Source of the DNA: Salvia splendens
Lineage: Eukaryota > Streptophyta > Magnoliopsida > Lamiales > Lamiaceae
Assembly (NCBI RefSeq): GCF_004379255.2
Contig: NC_056038.1
Location: 23,734,061-23,798,060, forward strand
Direction: 5' to 3'
Length of the DNA stretch: 64,000 bases
The notes beneath the pieces are model-generated. The model saw only the letters and a list, made by a program, of their open reading frames with translations. It had not been told where the DNA came from and searched no databases. A program made the translations under genes and the position numbers. Shown one piece after another: positions 24,136-40,602 of this stretch (the first letter of the stretch is position 1; every line of letters starts with the position of its first letter).

Positions 24136-26199
24136 TGCTCACCCCGCAAAAAAAAAAAAATAAGAAAACAAAAATATTTGAGAATTTCTCTTTTTCCCTA
24201 CACCAAAATCATTCTTTCATTGAAATGAAACATGTGTATAACACAAATTAAGGTGTTTGTGAATCTGAGAGAAGAAAAAGAAAACAAGATGTGAACAAAC
24301 ACATTAAGACAAGTTTAGATAAATGAGAACATGGTTTGAGAGAATCCCATTCAACAGCCATAATTATAACATGTGTAACTCAACTGCTTCTGTTAATTAA
24401 TTATATGCCCCTTTTATTTATTTATATATGTAATGATTTGTAAAGAATATTGAAGGACTATATAAGACTTTCATAAAACCTCTTCCCTCATTTTATGCAT
24501 GGATTTTCTTTGACCAGGTCTCATGGCTACAAATATGTATCTCCAAAGAGTTGATATTTCGTTTACTATAAATTTGTTTAAAAATTGCCTGTATTTAATA
24601 ATGCTTCTATTCTTTAATTTTTCTTTGGAAAAAATTAAATTCGAGGTTAAACTAAACTTGGAATCTGTATATATATTAATAAAAATTCTTTTTCAATTAA
24701 ATGGAACATCTATTATTTCAAGTGGCGCAATGATAAAAAAAATTATAGATGGTACTTCCACACAAATAATAAATACTACACATGTTTCATTAATTTGTAA
24801 TCATAGTCCATGGATGGTACTACGTGGTATTGCGTGTCTCTATGTAGCTTTCAAATCTACTTTTTGGCCTAATTAAGCATAAAACATTTAAATAAATGTA
24901 TCTTGTCAATTTATGTAATGGAAAAGAAGTTGGTTACTGAAATCACAGCTGGTAAGAGTACTACTAAAAACAACTAATTAGCTAGCTGAATGCCAAAAAA
25001 TGCATTTTTTGGTTATCAGGAATTTATTAGTCAAGTATACTTAGTGGTGAAAATTGTCTTAGGTCTATGGTATATTTAGCAAAGTGTTAATCTATGAATC
25101 GACTGGCCACTACCGTGATTATTAGTGGCAGAAGGCAAGATTATTAAACTACAATTAGTAAAGTAGTAGCAGTTTAGAAAAAAAAAAGTAATGGAAATAT
25201 TATTAAATGAATGTGAATAAATAGAAGTGAGACACAAAAAATAGGAGGGGGAAACGAAAAATACAATATAAGAGTGAGAAAAAATTATGGCCGGTGTTGC
25301 TAATTGAAAGATGATTAATTTTTATAGAAGGAATATAATAGAAAAACAGGATTATTAGTTGTGGCCGAACAGACTCCTTCTGTTTTACCAGACATTTCTT
25401 TTGGCCACAAAATTAGAAAATGATGTTTATAGAGCTAAGAAGAATGAAAATAAAGTAGTAGGAGTGATAAAGTAAATGAATTAAAATAAATAAATTAAAA
25501 TAAAGCAAGAGAGAGTAATTGTTTTGTAAAACAAATAGTTCACTTTAAATGGAATGTACTAAAAAGAGTTAAGAAGAGTGAAAATAAAGTAGGAGTTATA
25601 AAGTAAATGAATTAAAATAAATAAAATAAAATAAAGCAAGTGAGTAATTGTTTTGTCAAAAAAAAAAGTTCACTTTTTAAATGGAATGTACTAAATGGTG
25701 AATCGGATGGAGTACTTGTTTGGATCATGAAATTAATAGTTTCGACTTTAAGTTATGAGTTATGACCTCCCCTAAAAATAAGTGAAGTTATACCTAGAAG
25801 AAAAGTGCATTTCAAAGCTAGACAATGATGATTAAACAAATCAAATTAATGTTTCCAACATCTACATCTCAACAACAGATTAGGTGAATATGAAATCGAG
25901 AAAATTATTAAAAAAAAAAATAAGTAGTCAACTGATTAGGTAAACAGAAAGATTGTCCATTTCTTCAAGTTTAGTTTATGGCTCGATATTTTTGACCACG
26001 CACAAAATTGAATTGAATCATTAATGAAGAGCTAGCAATCATGCTTAAATTTAATTACGTAATTATTCATGTAGGAGCAGTCCTATTTTGAAATAGCTGT
26101 AATAAAAGAGACAGGAATACTCTGTTACTTAAAATTTTGCCAACAAATAAAATTGCTCTTATTGGGAGAAGATTAGATTAAATAATTTAAATTAGATAC
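24136..26199. other. Upstream region of MTP8
   Basis: AT-rich noncoding DNA between MTP8 exon 1 and the lone upstream first exon. It contains one MITE-like element with an internal duplication (25371-25712). No other MTP exon was found. Confidence 0.5.
25371..25712. mobile_element. MITE with an internal tandem duplication
   Basis: Ends AGACTCCTTCTGTTTTACCA and, inverted, CTCCATCCGATTCACC. The middle holds a roughly 125-bp direct duplication (about 25423-25563 and 25564-25690) with AAGTAAATGAATTAAAATAA in each copy. Confidence 0.55.
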
Positions 26200-26383
26200 C
26201 TTGAAGCAGGCCTTGAACGGCTGAAAGATCGAGATCGAAAAGATCCTCAGAATCCAGCCCAGATTTGAGTTTTTGTGGCAATCTTTGAATGAAATCATCT
26301 CTCATTCTACTCATCCAGTTTGTGCTCATATTCTCTCTCCCCTCATTTTTTAAGGGTTTTGTCAAATCTTTCTCCCACTCCAT
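26200..26383 (-). pseudogene. Lone MTP8-like first exon (duplicate or alternative)
   Basis: A 184-nt exon starts with ATG at 26383 and ends in CTTCAAG followed by GTATC, a good splice donor. Its length and phase equal those of MTP8 exon 1 (23952-24135, also 184 nt, ending TCTCAAG|GTAATC). The translated 61 residues share the layout of that exon: DFIQRLPQKLKSGLD against [15 protein letters not shown], and a final LLQ-G against LSQ-G. It could splice in frame to MTP8 exon 2 as an alternative first exon, or be the remnant of a tandem duplicate. No exon 2-7 copy is seen next to it. The type is recorded as pseudogene only because use is unproven. Confidence 0.75.
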
Positions 26384-26597
26384 AATGTTTTGCAGCTTCA
26401 ACAAATCATATTGAATAAATATCTATGTATTTTCGAATTTACAGTAATAATTGATAAGGCTGCATTAAATGAGAGAGTGTGTAGTTGTCAATCAAAGGTG
26501 CAGCTAGCTGGCTCAACAGATGTGTATGTATACTAACTAGCAATTTATTTTAAATCTGACTATTGCAGACCTCCATCCTTCACCTGTCTATTAATTA

Positions 26598-26862
26598 CTC
26601 ACTCCGTCCGCCCGCCTTTAGGAGTCTCATTTCTTATTGGAGTCTCATTTCTTGGTGGCGATTTTTAGAAATATTAAGAAAAGTGAGTGAAAAAAAATTA
26701 ATGTGGTAGAATCTCATATATATATATATATTATAAATGAAATGTGAATGAAACGAATTAATGGAATGTGAAACTCCATTACCATTTATAGGAAAAATGA
26801 ACCAAAACTCTTATTTACGGACAGACTAAAATAAAAAAAATTGATCACCCATACAGAGGGAG
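26598..26862. mobile_element. Stowaway-like MITE
   Basis: Left end CTCACTCCGTCCGCCCGCCT, right end ACCCATACAGAGGGAG; TA on both sides. The interior has AGTCTCATTTC repeats and a (TA)n stretch. Confidence 0.7.
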
Positions 26863-27473
26863 TACTTGTATTCTAGCACTATCGCCTTCAATTGTTTTCA
26901 TTAATAATTCAGCCTCAAAGTGGACAGGTTCCACATGGTTAACTAACTCAAAATTGGCTTCAAATCAGCTTTTTTTAAATAACTTCTGAATTGACCTAGG
27001 ACATCAAATAACTAACATAACATTTGTTCATTAACACATTCGAAACTATTCTTGTTGATTCATTTAGGTGTTAGAAATGAATTCCAAATCAACAATCATC
27101 GAAGATAGAATAAACAAAAGATAGAGTTTCAAAAATGGGGCACTTGAACAAATGCATTGGAGGATGGTGTTCTATACAATTATCAAGAATCAAAAAAAGG
27201 AACTTCATTCTTCTCCTTCACCTACGCATCCATATCCAACTTTCCCAACCAACAAAAACTCACAGCAAGTACCACAGTTAGAAACACAAGATTAAAACAG
27301 GATGGGGTCAGGTTTTCGACTACCTAACGTACCTACCGTGAAATCTATCCCATAATCGGAAAAAGGGATAACACAGGTGTATTAAGAAGTCAAAAAAAGC
27401 TATCCAATAATCCTCAAAGTTAGATTATGGATAGAAGATTCTGCAAGAAAACATAAAAGCTTACTTCGAGACA

Positions 27474-31429
<3,956 letters not shown>

Positions 31430-31791
31430 TTTTCCAGCAAACTCAGCAATTATCACTCTGAATTGAAGTCGAATCTGAATTTGTCAACTAAACACCCTGA
31501 AATACGAGACAAGAAATCAAATCAAATCTCATTCTAACCAGAAAAGAACAGTCAACCTTAATTCAAGTCTTCATCAGTGAAAATTATGCAAACAAAAAAA
31601 CAGTAAAATTTTGCTATTCCAATAGAATAAAAAAAAACAATCGGCTAGAAAACATAGCAAAGAGATTAATTAGCTCACTCATTTATTTCAATAGCATTTG
31701 ACAATGTGTGCGCATAGACATAGACATACATAGAATTCAAATTCGAAAGAAAAGGAGAATACCTTGGAGAGGAGAAAGACGGAATTTCAGT

Positions 31792-31800
31792 AAACCCTAA
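31792..31800 (-). promoter_or_regulatory. Telo-box in the helicase 5' region
   Basis: AAACCCTAA (TTAGGGTTT on the gene strand) lies in the likely 5' UTR first exon. Telo-boxes are common in 5' regions of plant translation-machinery genes, which fits the helicase's role. Confidence 0.5.
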
Positions 31801-31873
31801 CGACAGAAAAGAGGAAATATAGGATTTAAATTTAATACTAAAAAATAGGCTTATGAAATCTCTTGGACTGTAT

Positions 31874-31884
31874 CTATATATATT
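31874..31884 (-). promoter_or_regulatory. Likely TATA box of the helicase gene
   Basis: The minus strand reads AATATATATAG about 110 bp upstream of the inferred donor of the 5' UTR intron (31763). Confidence 0.4.
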
Positions 31885-31929
31885 GACTCGCTTCTTTCGC
31901 TCTTCAAATCTTTCCACACTATTCACTAA

Positions 31930-32097
31930 TTACCAGTTGGATAATTAAATCCTTTTAATAAACGGTTCTATTGTTTAAAGCTAATCCTATTTGGTTTGGA
32001 ATTTGGATTTTTATATCATCGCAATTATGGTTCGATTAAAGTATATATTGTCCAAATTAATAATTACTGCATTATCTTTTTTCCTTTTATTACTTTT
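31930..32097. other. Intergenic, nothing recognised
   Basis: Short AT-rich stretch upstream of the helicase promoter and before the first foldback element. Confidence 0.4.
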
Positions 32098-32528
32098 TAG
32101 GATATTGGTCCTAAAATTATAAATTTTGTTCAAATTTTGTTATTTTCCCCAAACTTTAAAATTTGCTCTAAAATATCATAAGTTTTACATTTTATTTGCT
32201 ATTTCTCAATCCAGCCCAAATAAGATTTCTATGGTAGAAAACTTATAATATATGGACAATCGTAAAATGTTTATGATATTTTAGATCATTTTAAATTCGT
32301 GACAAGTAGGATAAAAAACTACATAAAAAACCATGTTAATTTAATAGTGCTGAGAAGGATAAAAAAAATACACTTAAATTAGTCGGATAAGTTAATTGAC
32401 CTGCCATAAAAAATAACAAACTAAGTATATAATTTATGATATTTTAAACCAATTTTAGAATTTGTGAAAAATACCAAATTTTTGTCAAAGATTTATTATT
32501 AAATTTATTGTTTTAGAGACCAGTACCT
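32098..32528. mobile_element. Foldback (MULE-like) element
   Basis: Long inverted arms begin GGATATTGGTCCTAAAATT on the left and, inverted, GAGGTACTGGTCTCTAAAAC on the right, with further matches into the arms. A clean 9-bp target duplication was not found. Confidence 0.5.
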
Positions 32529-32765
32529 CTATTTTTATTATATGTATTTGTTTACCGGTGAAATTGAATAATTACCAATGAATTTGCTATCGAGTCATTA
32601 GAAATAATGAGATAATGTCATAGATTTGATTCAAATATTTTTATTATTTTATTATATCTGTATTTGATATGATATATTATTGAATATTTAATACTATTGG
32701 TGTTAATTATAAGTGGTACGCAAAATCCCATAAATCATTATTAAGATTTGTGTGCTCTTAATTTA

Positions 32766-33076
32766 GAGTAAAAGTTAATTTTGATAACATATTAACCAAA
32801 TTTGAATTTGGTCAATAATATTCACTTTTTGAAAAACATGTCCATAATAAATTAAAATATCGATGAAGTAGTCTTTTTTTACGTTTCTGTCAAAAAAAAC
32901 TAATGGTCAGCGTTAATTGCACAGTGGCATGACCGTTAGTTTTTTGACGGAACAGTCAAAAAAAGACCACTCCGACAAAAATTTCATTGGTATGGATCTG
33001 TTTTTCAAAAATTGAATGTTTTGTACCAGATTCGTATTTAGGTCATATGTTTTAAGTCCAAAATTGACTTTTACTA
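32766..33076. mobile_element. Mutator-like MITE with 9-bp TSD
   Basis: The perfect 9-bp duplication CTTAATTTA flanks the element (32757-32765 and 33077-33085). The ends GAGTAAAAGTTAATTTTG and, inverted, TAGTAAAAGTCAATTTTG extend into arms of about 140 bp, leaving a short centre. A 9-bp duplication with long inverted repeats is the Mutator pattern. No transposase. Confidence 0.85.
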
Positions 33077-33264
33077 CTTAATTTATATGGCTTAGCGTGT
33101 TCCGTACCAAACTTTATTTTTTATAAGAATAACTATAATTTATATTATAACTTTCTATTTTGATCAATCCTATCTTTTGAAACTGGAATATAAAATTATA
33201 ATTTTTCAATTTTTCGCATTTGTCAGTAGTAAGTCAAAATTAAAATTAATATGACAATCATATA

Positions 33265-36000
33265 CTCCTTTTGTCCTAAGGTAATTGAATCATATTTCCT
33301 TTTGGTTTGTTCCAATGTAATTGAGTCATTACTGTATTGGTAAAACCTTTATTCTCTCTTACATACTCTCTCTTCATCTCTATTACTTTATTCCCTCTTT
33401 TAATTTACTCTTTCTACTTTAACCTTTAACAAATCAAGTTCTTAAATTCCTTGTAAAAAAAATGTCCCAACTACCATGGTGTCACGCCCGCATTTTCTAA
33501 GGATAGAAAACACGGTTGATCGCGACTAGGGGAGGGTTAAAGAAGCGGGGAAACAAACGGGAATAGCTCGAATAAAATCAGAGTGTCATTTCACCAATCA
33601 ACAACTCCAAATGAAAATATCTCAACAATACACGAACTCAAAAGAAACAATATTTAGCGGAAGCATTCGAGAGAAGAATAATATTATGTATGAAGACACA
33701 ATATATTCGGAACATTTAAAAGCAAACACAAATCTTCACCAGCTCTGCTCAACACCCACCGCGTTCGTCACAGATCAACCTGCACATTTTTAAAAGAAAT
33801 GCAGGGCTGAGTACTTGATGCACTCAGTGGACTCATGCCGAAAACATTTTCAATAAAAATAATTATCATGACATTAACGAGTGACCTCGGAGTTTTAACT
33901 TTGAAAGGGCCCGAGTCACTAAAACATTTCACCAACATCATCATCACCATCAACCTCAACATCATCTACATCAACATTACCATACCATATCTGAACATAC
34001 ATGACAAGGAATGTGGCCACATTCCAAGCCACTAGACCGGCCAACTCAAAGAGACAGCGCACGATCTACGGGGTGTACACTAGCCTGAGTAGGGACTCAC
34101 TCCCTAGTCAGACCCGAATTTGATTAACCATACATGGCAAAAGCCACTTCAGATAGGTCCCATAGCGACACAAAAATATGGCATGACAAACATATTTCGC
34201 AAAAATAAATATACTCAGGACATAGTCCTTATTTAAAAAGAAAGCTCACCTCGTTCTCTTAAATCCTTCACTTGTCAATCAGCTCCGTTCTCAAATAGAA
34301 TGCAAAAATTAGATCGTAAGAAAATAATTTAATTTCAACTATGCATACCTGTATAAATCTTACCCTTCGGTCTCACTTAGGAATTTCTAAAATATCTATG
34401 ATATTAGCACATTGTATTCATCCTTGTATTGACTCCGTCCTAGCTCTCGTCATCCTTGTATTCAAATTCCAGTCCAACTCAAAAAAAACAGGCGGCCTAC
34501 GTCTCCTAATTAACTCATTGACATCTGTAAATATAACTTCATCTCATACTACTATTTATCAATATTGCTTGAAATCATATCTTATGGACAAATATACTAT
34601 TAAATAGTAAAAGGGGCCATACTTATCTCTTTTTTTCTCATTATGTCAATTCCAAAAATTGGCATTTGAGATAAAGTCCAATTCTTTCTTCTATCATCCG
34701 ATTCCATTTGCCTTCTCACCCACCGTCTCCGTCGTTCAAGTCTACCAAGGCTGATGATTCCCTCGGCCTCTCGGTCTCTTATCTATCTCCGTCGCTCCAG
34801 CTCAGCTCTCGTCATCGCCGAGCAGCCGCTGTCCGCCATACGCTGCTGTTGTCATCTCCCGAGCTGCCTGCTCGGTTTATCCAGCCTCGGCTGTTCACGG
34901 AGAGCGCCGCTGCTGTCCCTTATTCGCCTCCTCTTTCTCTCTTTCTGCCGTCTCACATCGCCATCTCCCTTCCTCAGCTCGCAGCTCCACATCGGTTTAG
35001 CCCGGAGTGGATCCCGTTCTACCGCTGCCTCACATCCTCTTTTTTTTTCTGAATTCATAATGATCAGCACTGCATCTTTCTCTCCCGCGGTTGTTGTCCG
35101 TACTCCAAATTGAGGGCTCGTCGTTGCTGCTCTGTTCCCATCTCTCTCTCGGGCTTCTCAACGTGTCAAAGGTCGCAGGGCTCCTCCTTTTTCTCGGTTC
35201 GGCAGCCCCGAAAAACAGCACCGCTGCCCAACTTCTTCATCTCTCTTCCTTCGTCAAAACGCAGTGCCGCTGCTACTAACTTTCCTTTTGCTCGGGGTAC
35301 GCCGCCACCATGGACTCGTCGTCTCTGTCCACCGTTCGTCGTCAAGCAGCGCTTAACGCCGCTGCTGTTCGCAGTCGCTACTCCTCCCATCTTGTTCTTC
35401 ATATCTCCAAATATTGCCTCGATCGGACATTGGAGACCTCGGCTTCCCTCTCAATCTCGTCACTTCTCTCTCTAAATCTCTCAATTCGTAAATCACAAAT
35501 CGGGAAAACCCTTTCTTCTCTCACAGCTCCACCGTTGCTGCTGGATACACGGACTACCCAACGCTGCTGTTCGGAATTTTTCGAGCAGCCGAGAAGTGCC
35601 ATCACTGTCGTCCCGCTCCGCCGTCGTTTCTCCTCCGCGCAGCCGTCACCACTGCCGCCATTGATGAAATCAAGAAGAGTGAATGGAGTAGATAGCAAGA
35701 TTGTTGGGATTCATTGTGGGATTTAAAAGTGCAGATAGTGGAACAGAATCACGTTTGTAGCGGAAAAGAAGTGGGATCGTGGTGAATAAAAAATCTCTTT
35801 GGGCTGCTTTTTATGAACTGAAAATAGGGCCCAAATATTATAATTTGATTTGGACTTTATCCTTCTTTTATAGGCAAGCCCAAATACAAAAGGATTTAAT
35901 GAAAGAAAATTTGGCTTGTAAAATTCGATATCGTTATGAGCTCAACTAAAAAATATATATATATAGAAAAAGTTGGGGTATTACACATGGGAAGGAGGGA
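33265..36000. mobile_element. MITE split by a solo LTR
   Basis: The left end CTCCTTTTGTCCTAAGGTAA at 33265 and the inverted right end TCCCTCCTTCCCATGGTAGT (through the insertion) belong to one element, about 225 bp before the LTR entered. The LTR inserted only 10 bp from the right end. TA flanks both ends. Confidence 0.8.
33480..35985 (-). repeat. Solo LTR, Del/Tekay-type chromovirus
   Basis: On the minus strand the LTR runs from TGTAATACCCCAACTT (35985) to GGGCGTGACA (33480), 2506 bp, with the exact 5-bp duplication CATGG on both sides (33475-33479, 35986-35990). No internal region is present, so it arose by LTR-LTR recombination. Its first 350 bp on the plus strand match the chromovirus LTR at 7987-9775 in layout (TGTCACG start, ATGAAGACACAA, GCAGGGCTGAGTACTTGAT). 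It is about 700 bp longer; the extra length lies in a GC-rich, CT-biased block at about 34680-35730 with overlapping open frames on both strands but no recognisable protein. Confidence 0.92.
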
Positions 36001-36010
36001 TAACGATATA

Positions 36011-36248
36011 CTCCCTCCATCCGCCATTATGAGTCTCATTCCTTAGAGGCATGGATTTTAAGAATTGTTAAGAAATGTGGGTGGAAAAAATTTAGCGAAT
36101 ATGAATCTCATTTGTATGTATTAGTTTTAAATGAAATGTGAGTGGAATGTAGGACCCTATTACCATTTATAGTAACAATGAATCGAGACTCCTAGTTGCG
36201 GACATACTAAAATAGAAAAATGGGATTCCTATTCGCGGACGGAGGGAG
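36011..36248. mobile_element. Stowaway-like MITE
   Basis: CTCCCTCCATCCGCCATTAT pairs with the inverted CTCCCTCCGTCCGCGAATAG; TA on both sides. Confidence 0.85.
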
Positions 36249-36336
36249 TAACAACAAAACCACTTCATCGTAGATATATCGGTATCTTTAAAAAAAATAC
36301 TTGAAATATAACAATGCCATATTATTAAAAATAATA

Positions 36337-36607
36337 CTCTCCCTGTCCCTTAAAATAGACCATATTTGCTATTAACAATGCCATATTATTAAAAATAATG
36401 CTCTCCCCATCCCTTAAAAATAGACCATATTTGCTATTTTTTGATGTCCCTTAAAAATACCTAATTCTATAGAAGGAAATTTTTTCTCTCTAATAAGGTG
36501 GGGGTATCATACTCCAATCATTTTTTCTTTCTATCTCTCTTACTCTACCAACTATACATTAAAATTCGTATGGTTTCAAATATTGTTATTTTTAGGGACA
36601 TAGGAAG
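36337..36607. mobile_element. MITE with duplicated left end
   Basis: The left terminus CTCTCCCTGTCCCTTAAAAT occurs twice, 66 bp apart, together with the flanking CAATGCCATATTATTAAAAA, so flank and end were duplicated in tandem. The right end is TTTTTAGGGACATAGGAAG. Confidence 0.6.
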
Positions 36608-36685
36608 TATCATTTTATTAGCATATCATATTTGATTATCACATTAATTTCATTTCTGACCAAATATAGGACAATTTAAAAAATT

Positions 36686-37861
36686 GAGTGAACTACAAAA
36701 ATGGTCCCTGGACTATGGGTTTATCTCGCCCATAGTCCCTGGACTTTAAAAATATCGCCAGACATCCATGGACTATGGGTTTATCTCGAAAATGGTCATT
36801 TTCACTGTTTTCGGTCGAAAATACCCTTTTGGGGGTTTTGGGAGGTTTGGGCAATTTGGTCTTTTCATACTTTTAACAATTTAAATCTGATATTATTTCA
36901 GTTATGTACTAAATCTGACATTATTTCAAAATTATCATTCTTCTTCCCTTTTGTCATCCTTCACTTTGTTTCTTTATTTCAATATTAGATTTAATTTTAT
37001 AAAATTAAATTTTAAATTTTAATTTTTAAATATCAATACATTTTTTTAATTAAAACTATTAGTTCATGGACACTATAAATATTAATTAAAACTATTAATT
37101 TCTGTTATTTAATATAATATTCAGTTGAATTGAAGAAGTACAGAAAAATAATATTAATCATGATGGAAAAATAAAAGCTATTCTATTTAGCCTTTGTTCG
37201 GTTGTTATAATTGCTTGTGATTGAATATTATGAAGTTGACTAAAAATTTGATCCTACTAAAAATTTTATATAGGAGTATTTTTGTTGAAATTTTCTAGTA
37301 AATTTTGATTGTTTTTAAATTAATAAACAAAAATTATATTAGTCTTACATTAGATGCATATTTATTTCAAAATAAATTGTGTTATATGATCTATTTATGA
37401 TTAAAGCTATTAAATATTGATTAAAACCAAGGCATTGTCATACCTTATTGATTAAATATTAGACACTATCAAATATCGATTATGACTATTAATTTTTGTT
37501 ATTTAATAATTTTTATAATTAAAAAAATTTATTGATATTTAAAAATTGAAATTTAAAATTTAATTTTGTAAAATTAAATCTAATATTGAAATAAAGAAAC
37601 AAAGTGAAGGATGACAAAAGAGAAGAAGAATGATAATTTTGAAATATCAGATTTAGTACATAACTGAAATAATATCAGATTTAAAATGTTAAAAGTGTAG
37701 AAAGACCAAACCCTCCAAAAGGGTATTTTCGACCGAAAACAGTGAAAAATGATCATTTTCGAGATAAACCCTTAGTACAAGGATGTCTGACGATATTTTT
37801 AAAGTCCAAGGACTATGGGCGAGATAAACCCATAGTCCAGAGATATTTTTATAGTTCAGTC
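36686..37861. mobile_element. Mutator-like element with 350-bp TIRs and 9-bp TSD
   Basis: The perfect 9-bp duplication TAAAAAATT flanks the element (36677-36685 and 37862-37870). Ends GAGTGAACTACAAAAATGG and, inverted, GACTGAACTATAAAAATAT open terminal inverted repeats of about 350 bp, containing GGACTATGGGTTTATCTCG and TTTCGGTCGAAAATACCC. The roughly 470-bp AT-rich centre has no transposase, so it is non-autonomous. Confidence 0.92.
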
Positions 37862-39091
37862 TAAAAAATTAAAGGATAGAGTGATATAACAAAATCTCAA
37901 GGAATTGAGCAGCTCTGGAACATCTAGATTCTCCAAAAAAATCGAGTGATATAATTTAAATAAACTTTAGAGCACCCACAATGGCACGCCCGATGCGTGC
38001 CATCATCCTCGGGCGCGTCCGGTGGCTCCATTGTGGGTGCCCCCCCGATGGCACGCCCTAAGCTTCGGGCGCGGAAGAAGTGCGGACGATGGCCTATCGT
38101 CCGCGCCATCGGGCACCATTATGGGCTTCGCGGACGATGGCACGCGTTTTTTATTTTTTTTAAATGCTAAATTCGACAAAATTTGTATAAATACCCCCTA
38201 CCCCGGCTTCATTTGTAACATTTAATTTCACGATTCCACTCTCGAAACTCACATTTACTACGAAATGGATTCAAGTCTCAATAGTCCGATGTTTAGTGGT
38301 GATGCGCGTTGGCCAGGTACAGAACCCGACGAATATCGGCTGTTCGACGCCAACACGCAGTACGATCCCGAATTCAGTACGGATTTGTATGGTTTGTCTG
38401 ACATGGAGCCGTCTCCAAACCGACCCACCGCCCCCTCCCGCCGCGCCGCCACCGCTGCAACCCCATCTGCCGCTGCCGCCCCCGCAAAAAAGAAGCGGAT
38501 CCGGCACCACGCGAACAAGTTGCCACCTCCGGCAATGAATGAAGAGTACGCCCCCGGCCGTACGAACTACCAGCCGGATGAAACCCTCGTCTTGGCGAGG
38601 TGTTGGGTGGATATATCGGAGGACCCGATATTCGCCAACAACCAAAAGCAGCTCGCGTACTGGGAGCGCATCGCCGAGCGCTGCAATGAGGCGAAGCCGC
38701 CGAGCGCGTACAAGCGCCAACGGGAGCAGCTCCTCAAGCACTGGGATCAGGTGAAGAATCAAGTCAACCTGTTCGCGTCGGAGTACGAGAAGTGCGCGAG
38801 GGAGCCGGGGAGCGGCGAGAGCTTCAGCGACGTGCGTGATAGAGCGCTGTTGTCATACCAGTCCCTGTACGGCGACTTCAAGCATTTGGGCATCTGGGCG
38901 CTCTTGAAGGACAAGCAGAAGTTTCAAGGCGGGATTCTGCACACCGGTGCGACAAAGAGGACGAAGACCACCGCCGATGGTGGTTACACGAGCAGCGAAA
39001 GCGGAACTCGTCCAGTGGACCTCAACCGGACATACACGGAGGAGGAGAGTTCCGGCACACCGATGTCCTCCCGGCGTCCCATAGGCATCAA

Positions 39092-40595
39092 TGTGACATC
39101 CATGACCCAAAATATGCTTTATTTTTACATATTAGCATTTATATTCATTGGAAGTATAGATATATAAATGGATTGTTATAAAATATGGTATTATATTAAA
39201 ACTATGTTCAGTATAATTAATCTAAGTCTGTATATTAAGAATGTATATAGCAATTTAAATATTTAACTAATGAAAGTAATAAAACCATATAGATATATAC
39301 GTATATGTGTTTGTATAAGAAATGTAGTCCAATATTTTAATAGTTAAAGTACTTATACATATGTAGCTTGAGTTCTTTGATAAAAAAATATATTTGATTA
39401 CACATAGAGACACGTGTAAGAAAAGAAAGAGGAAGATCTGGCCCTATCGTCTCATACTTTTGACGCGTGTGGCAAGGTGAAGATGAATCTTTTTATATAG
39501 GAGGGAGAATAATAAAAGAAAGGAGAAGAACATCAAGAGAGAAAAGAGGAAAAGAAATAGAGAGTTAGGAGGGAGAAGGAAATAAGAAAAAAAAATAGTG
39601 ATCTTGATGTTCGAAAGCTATAAATCAAGATTTGGAATCTTTGGCATAAGTAGGTGTGTATAAATCACACTTTTAATTTTACATGTTTTACTTGCTTCCT
39701 TGCTAGGTGTTAAACAAAATGAATGATTCGATTATATGATGTGATCCAATATGATTATGTGTTATTTGATATAGATGGTGGAATATGATATGGATATGTG
39801 ATTGGTCCAATGAATATGATGTTGTAAATGAATTATATGATAGAAATATGTAATTGATGTTTTACATATGGTATTGAAAGTACATGAATCATGTGATTAA
39901 AAAGGATCTGTGACAGCCTTGTACTGGATCTGAAATTACAGAGGGACCTATGAGTCCAAATACAGAGGGACCTATGTGTCCAAATATAGAGGGACCTATG
40001 AGTCCAAATACAGAGGGACCTATGAGTCCAAATCATAATGGGACCTACGGGTCAATCATAGAGGAATCCCGGGCAGATACCAGGCTTGACTGTTACAGAA
40101 TAATAAATTGAATAGAGTGACATATGCATATGAATATGAAATGGTTTGTTTTTAAATTATGTTATATATTGTTTTTTATTATATGTATTGATAAAAGAAT
40201 ATGCTTGATGTTTGTATCATGTGAGATTAAAGGTGGAAATTTATATATACTGAGTTGTGGCTCATATAAACCACTAAATTTTTCAGGAATAAGATAGCAG
40301 TAAAGTTTTGACTGACATGGGTCATAGGAACTCCACGTGTTATTAGGTTCGGCGGCTGACACATATTGGCAACCTTCTTCTCCACGTCATTTTGCATGTA
40401 GATAAATGTATAGTATATAGACTAGTGTGAGGGTTCCACTACTTTACATGATATTTTGAAATATGTATCGGATAAGTGTTGGTTTGAACTTGTATAATAT
40501 GGATGTTCTATGAATTAGACACGTGTATTGATTCCTTTTATGATAAGGGATTTATTTATTAAAAGAGTATACGTCAGAGGGGTTGAGGTGTGAGA
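39092..40595 (+). repeat. 5' LTR of the chromovirus
   Basis: Starts TGTGACATCCATGACCC and ends GGTGTGAGA; the end is GA, not the usual CA, in both copies. It contains four and a half tandem copies of a 24-bp unit (from 39938, GAGGGACCTATGAGTCC). Confidence 0.92.
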
Positions 40596-40602
40596 GTTTA
40601 GG

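Noticed and set aside
34708..35726. Several Ser/Pro-rich frames on both strands
   Set aside because: They lie inside a solo LTR bounded by a perfect target duplication and show no conserved domain or splice pattern.
39833..40036. Frame with repeated IWTHRSL words (also at 44120-44323)
   Set aside because: It is the minus-strand reading of 24-bp tandem repeats in the LTR.
39938..40055. Possible CRISPR-like array
   Set aside because: The repeats are directly abutting 24-bp units without spacers in a plant LTR.
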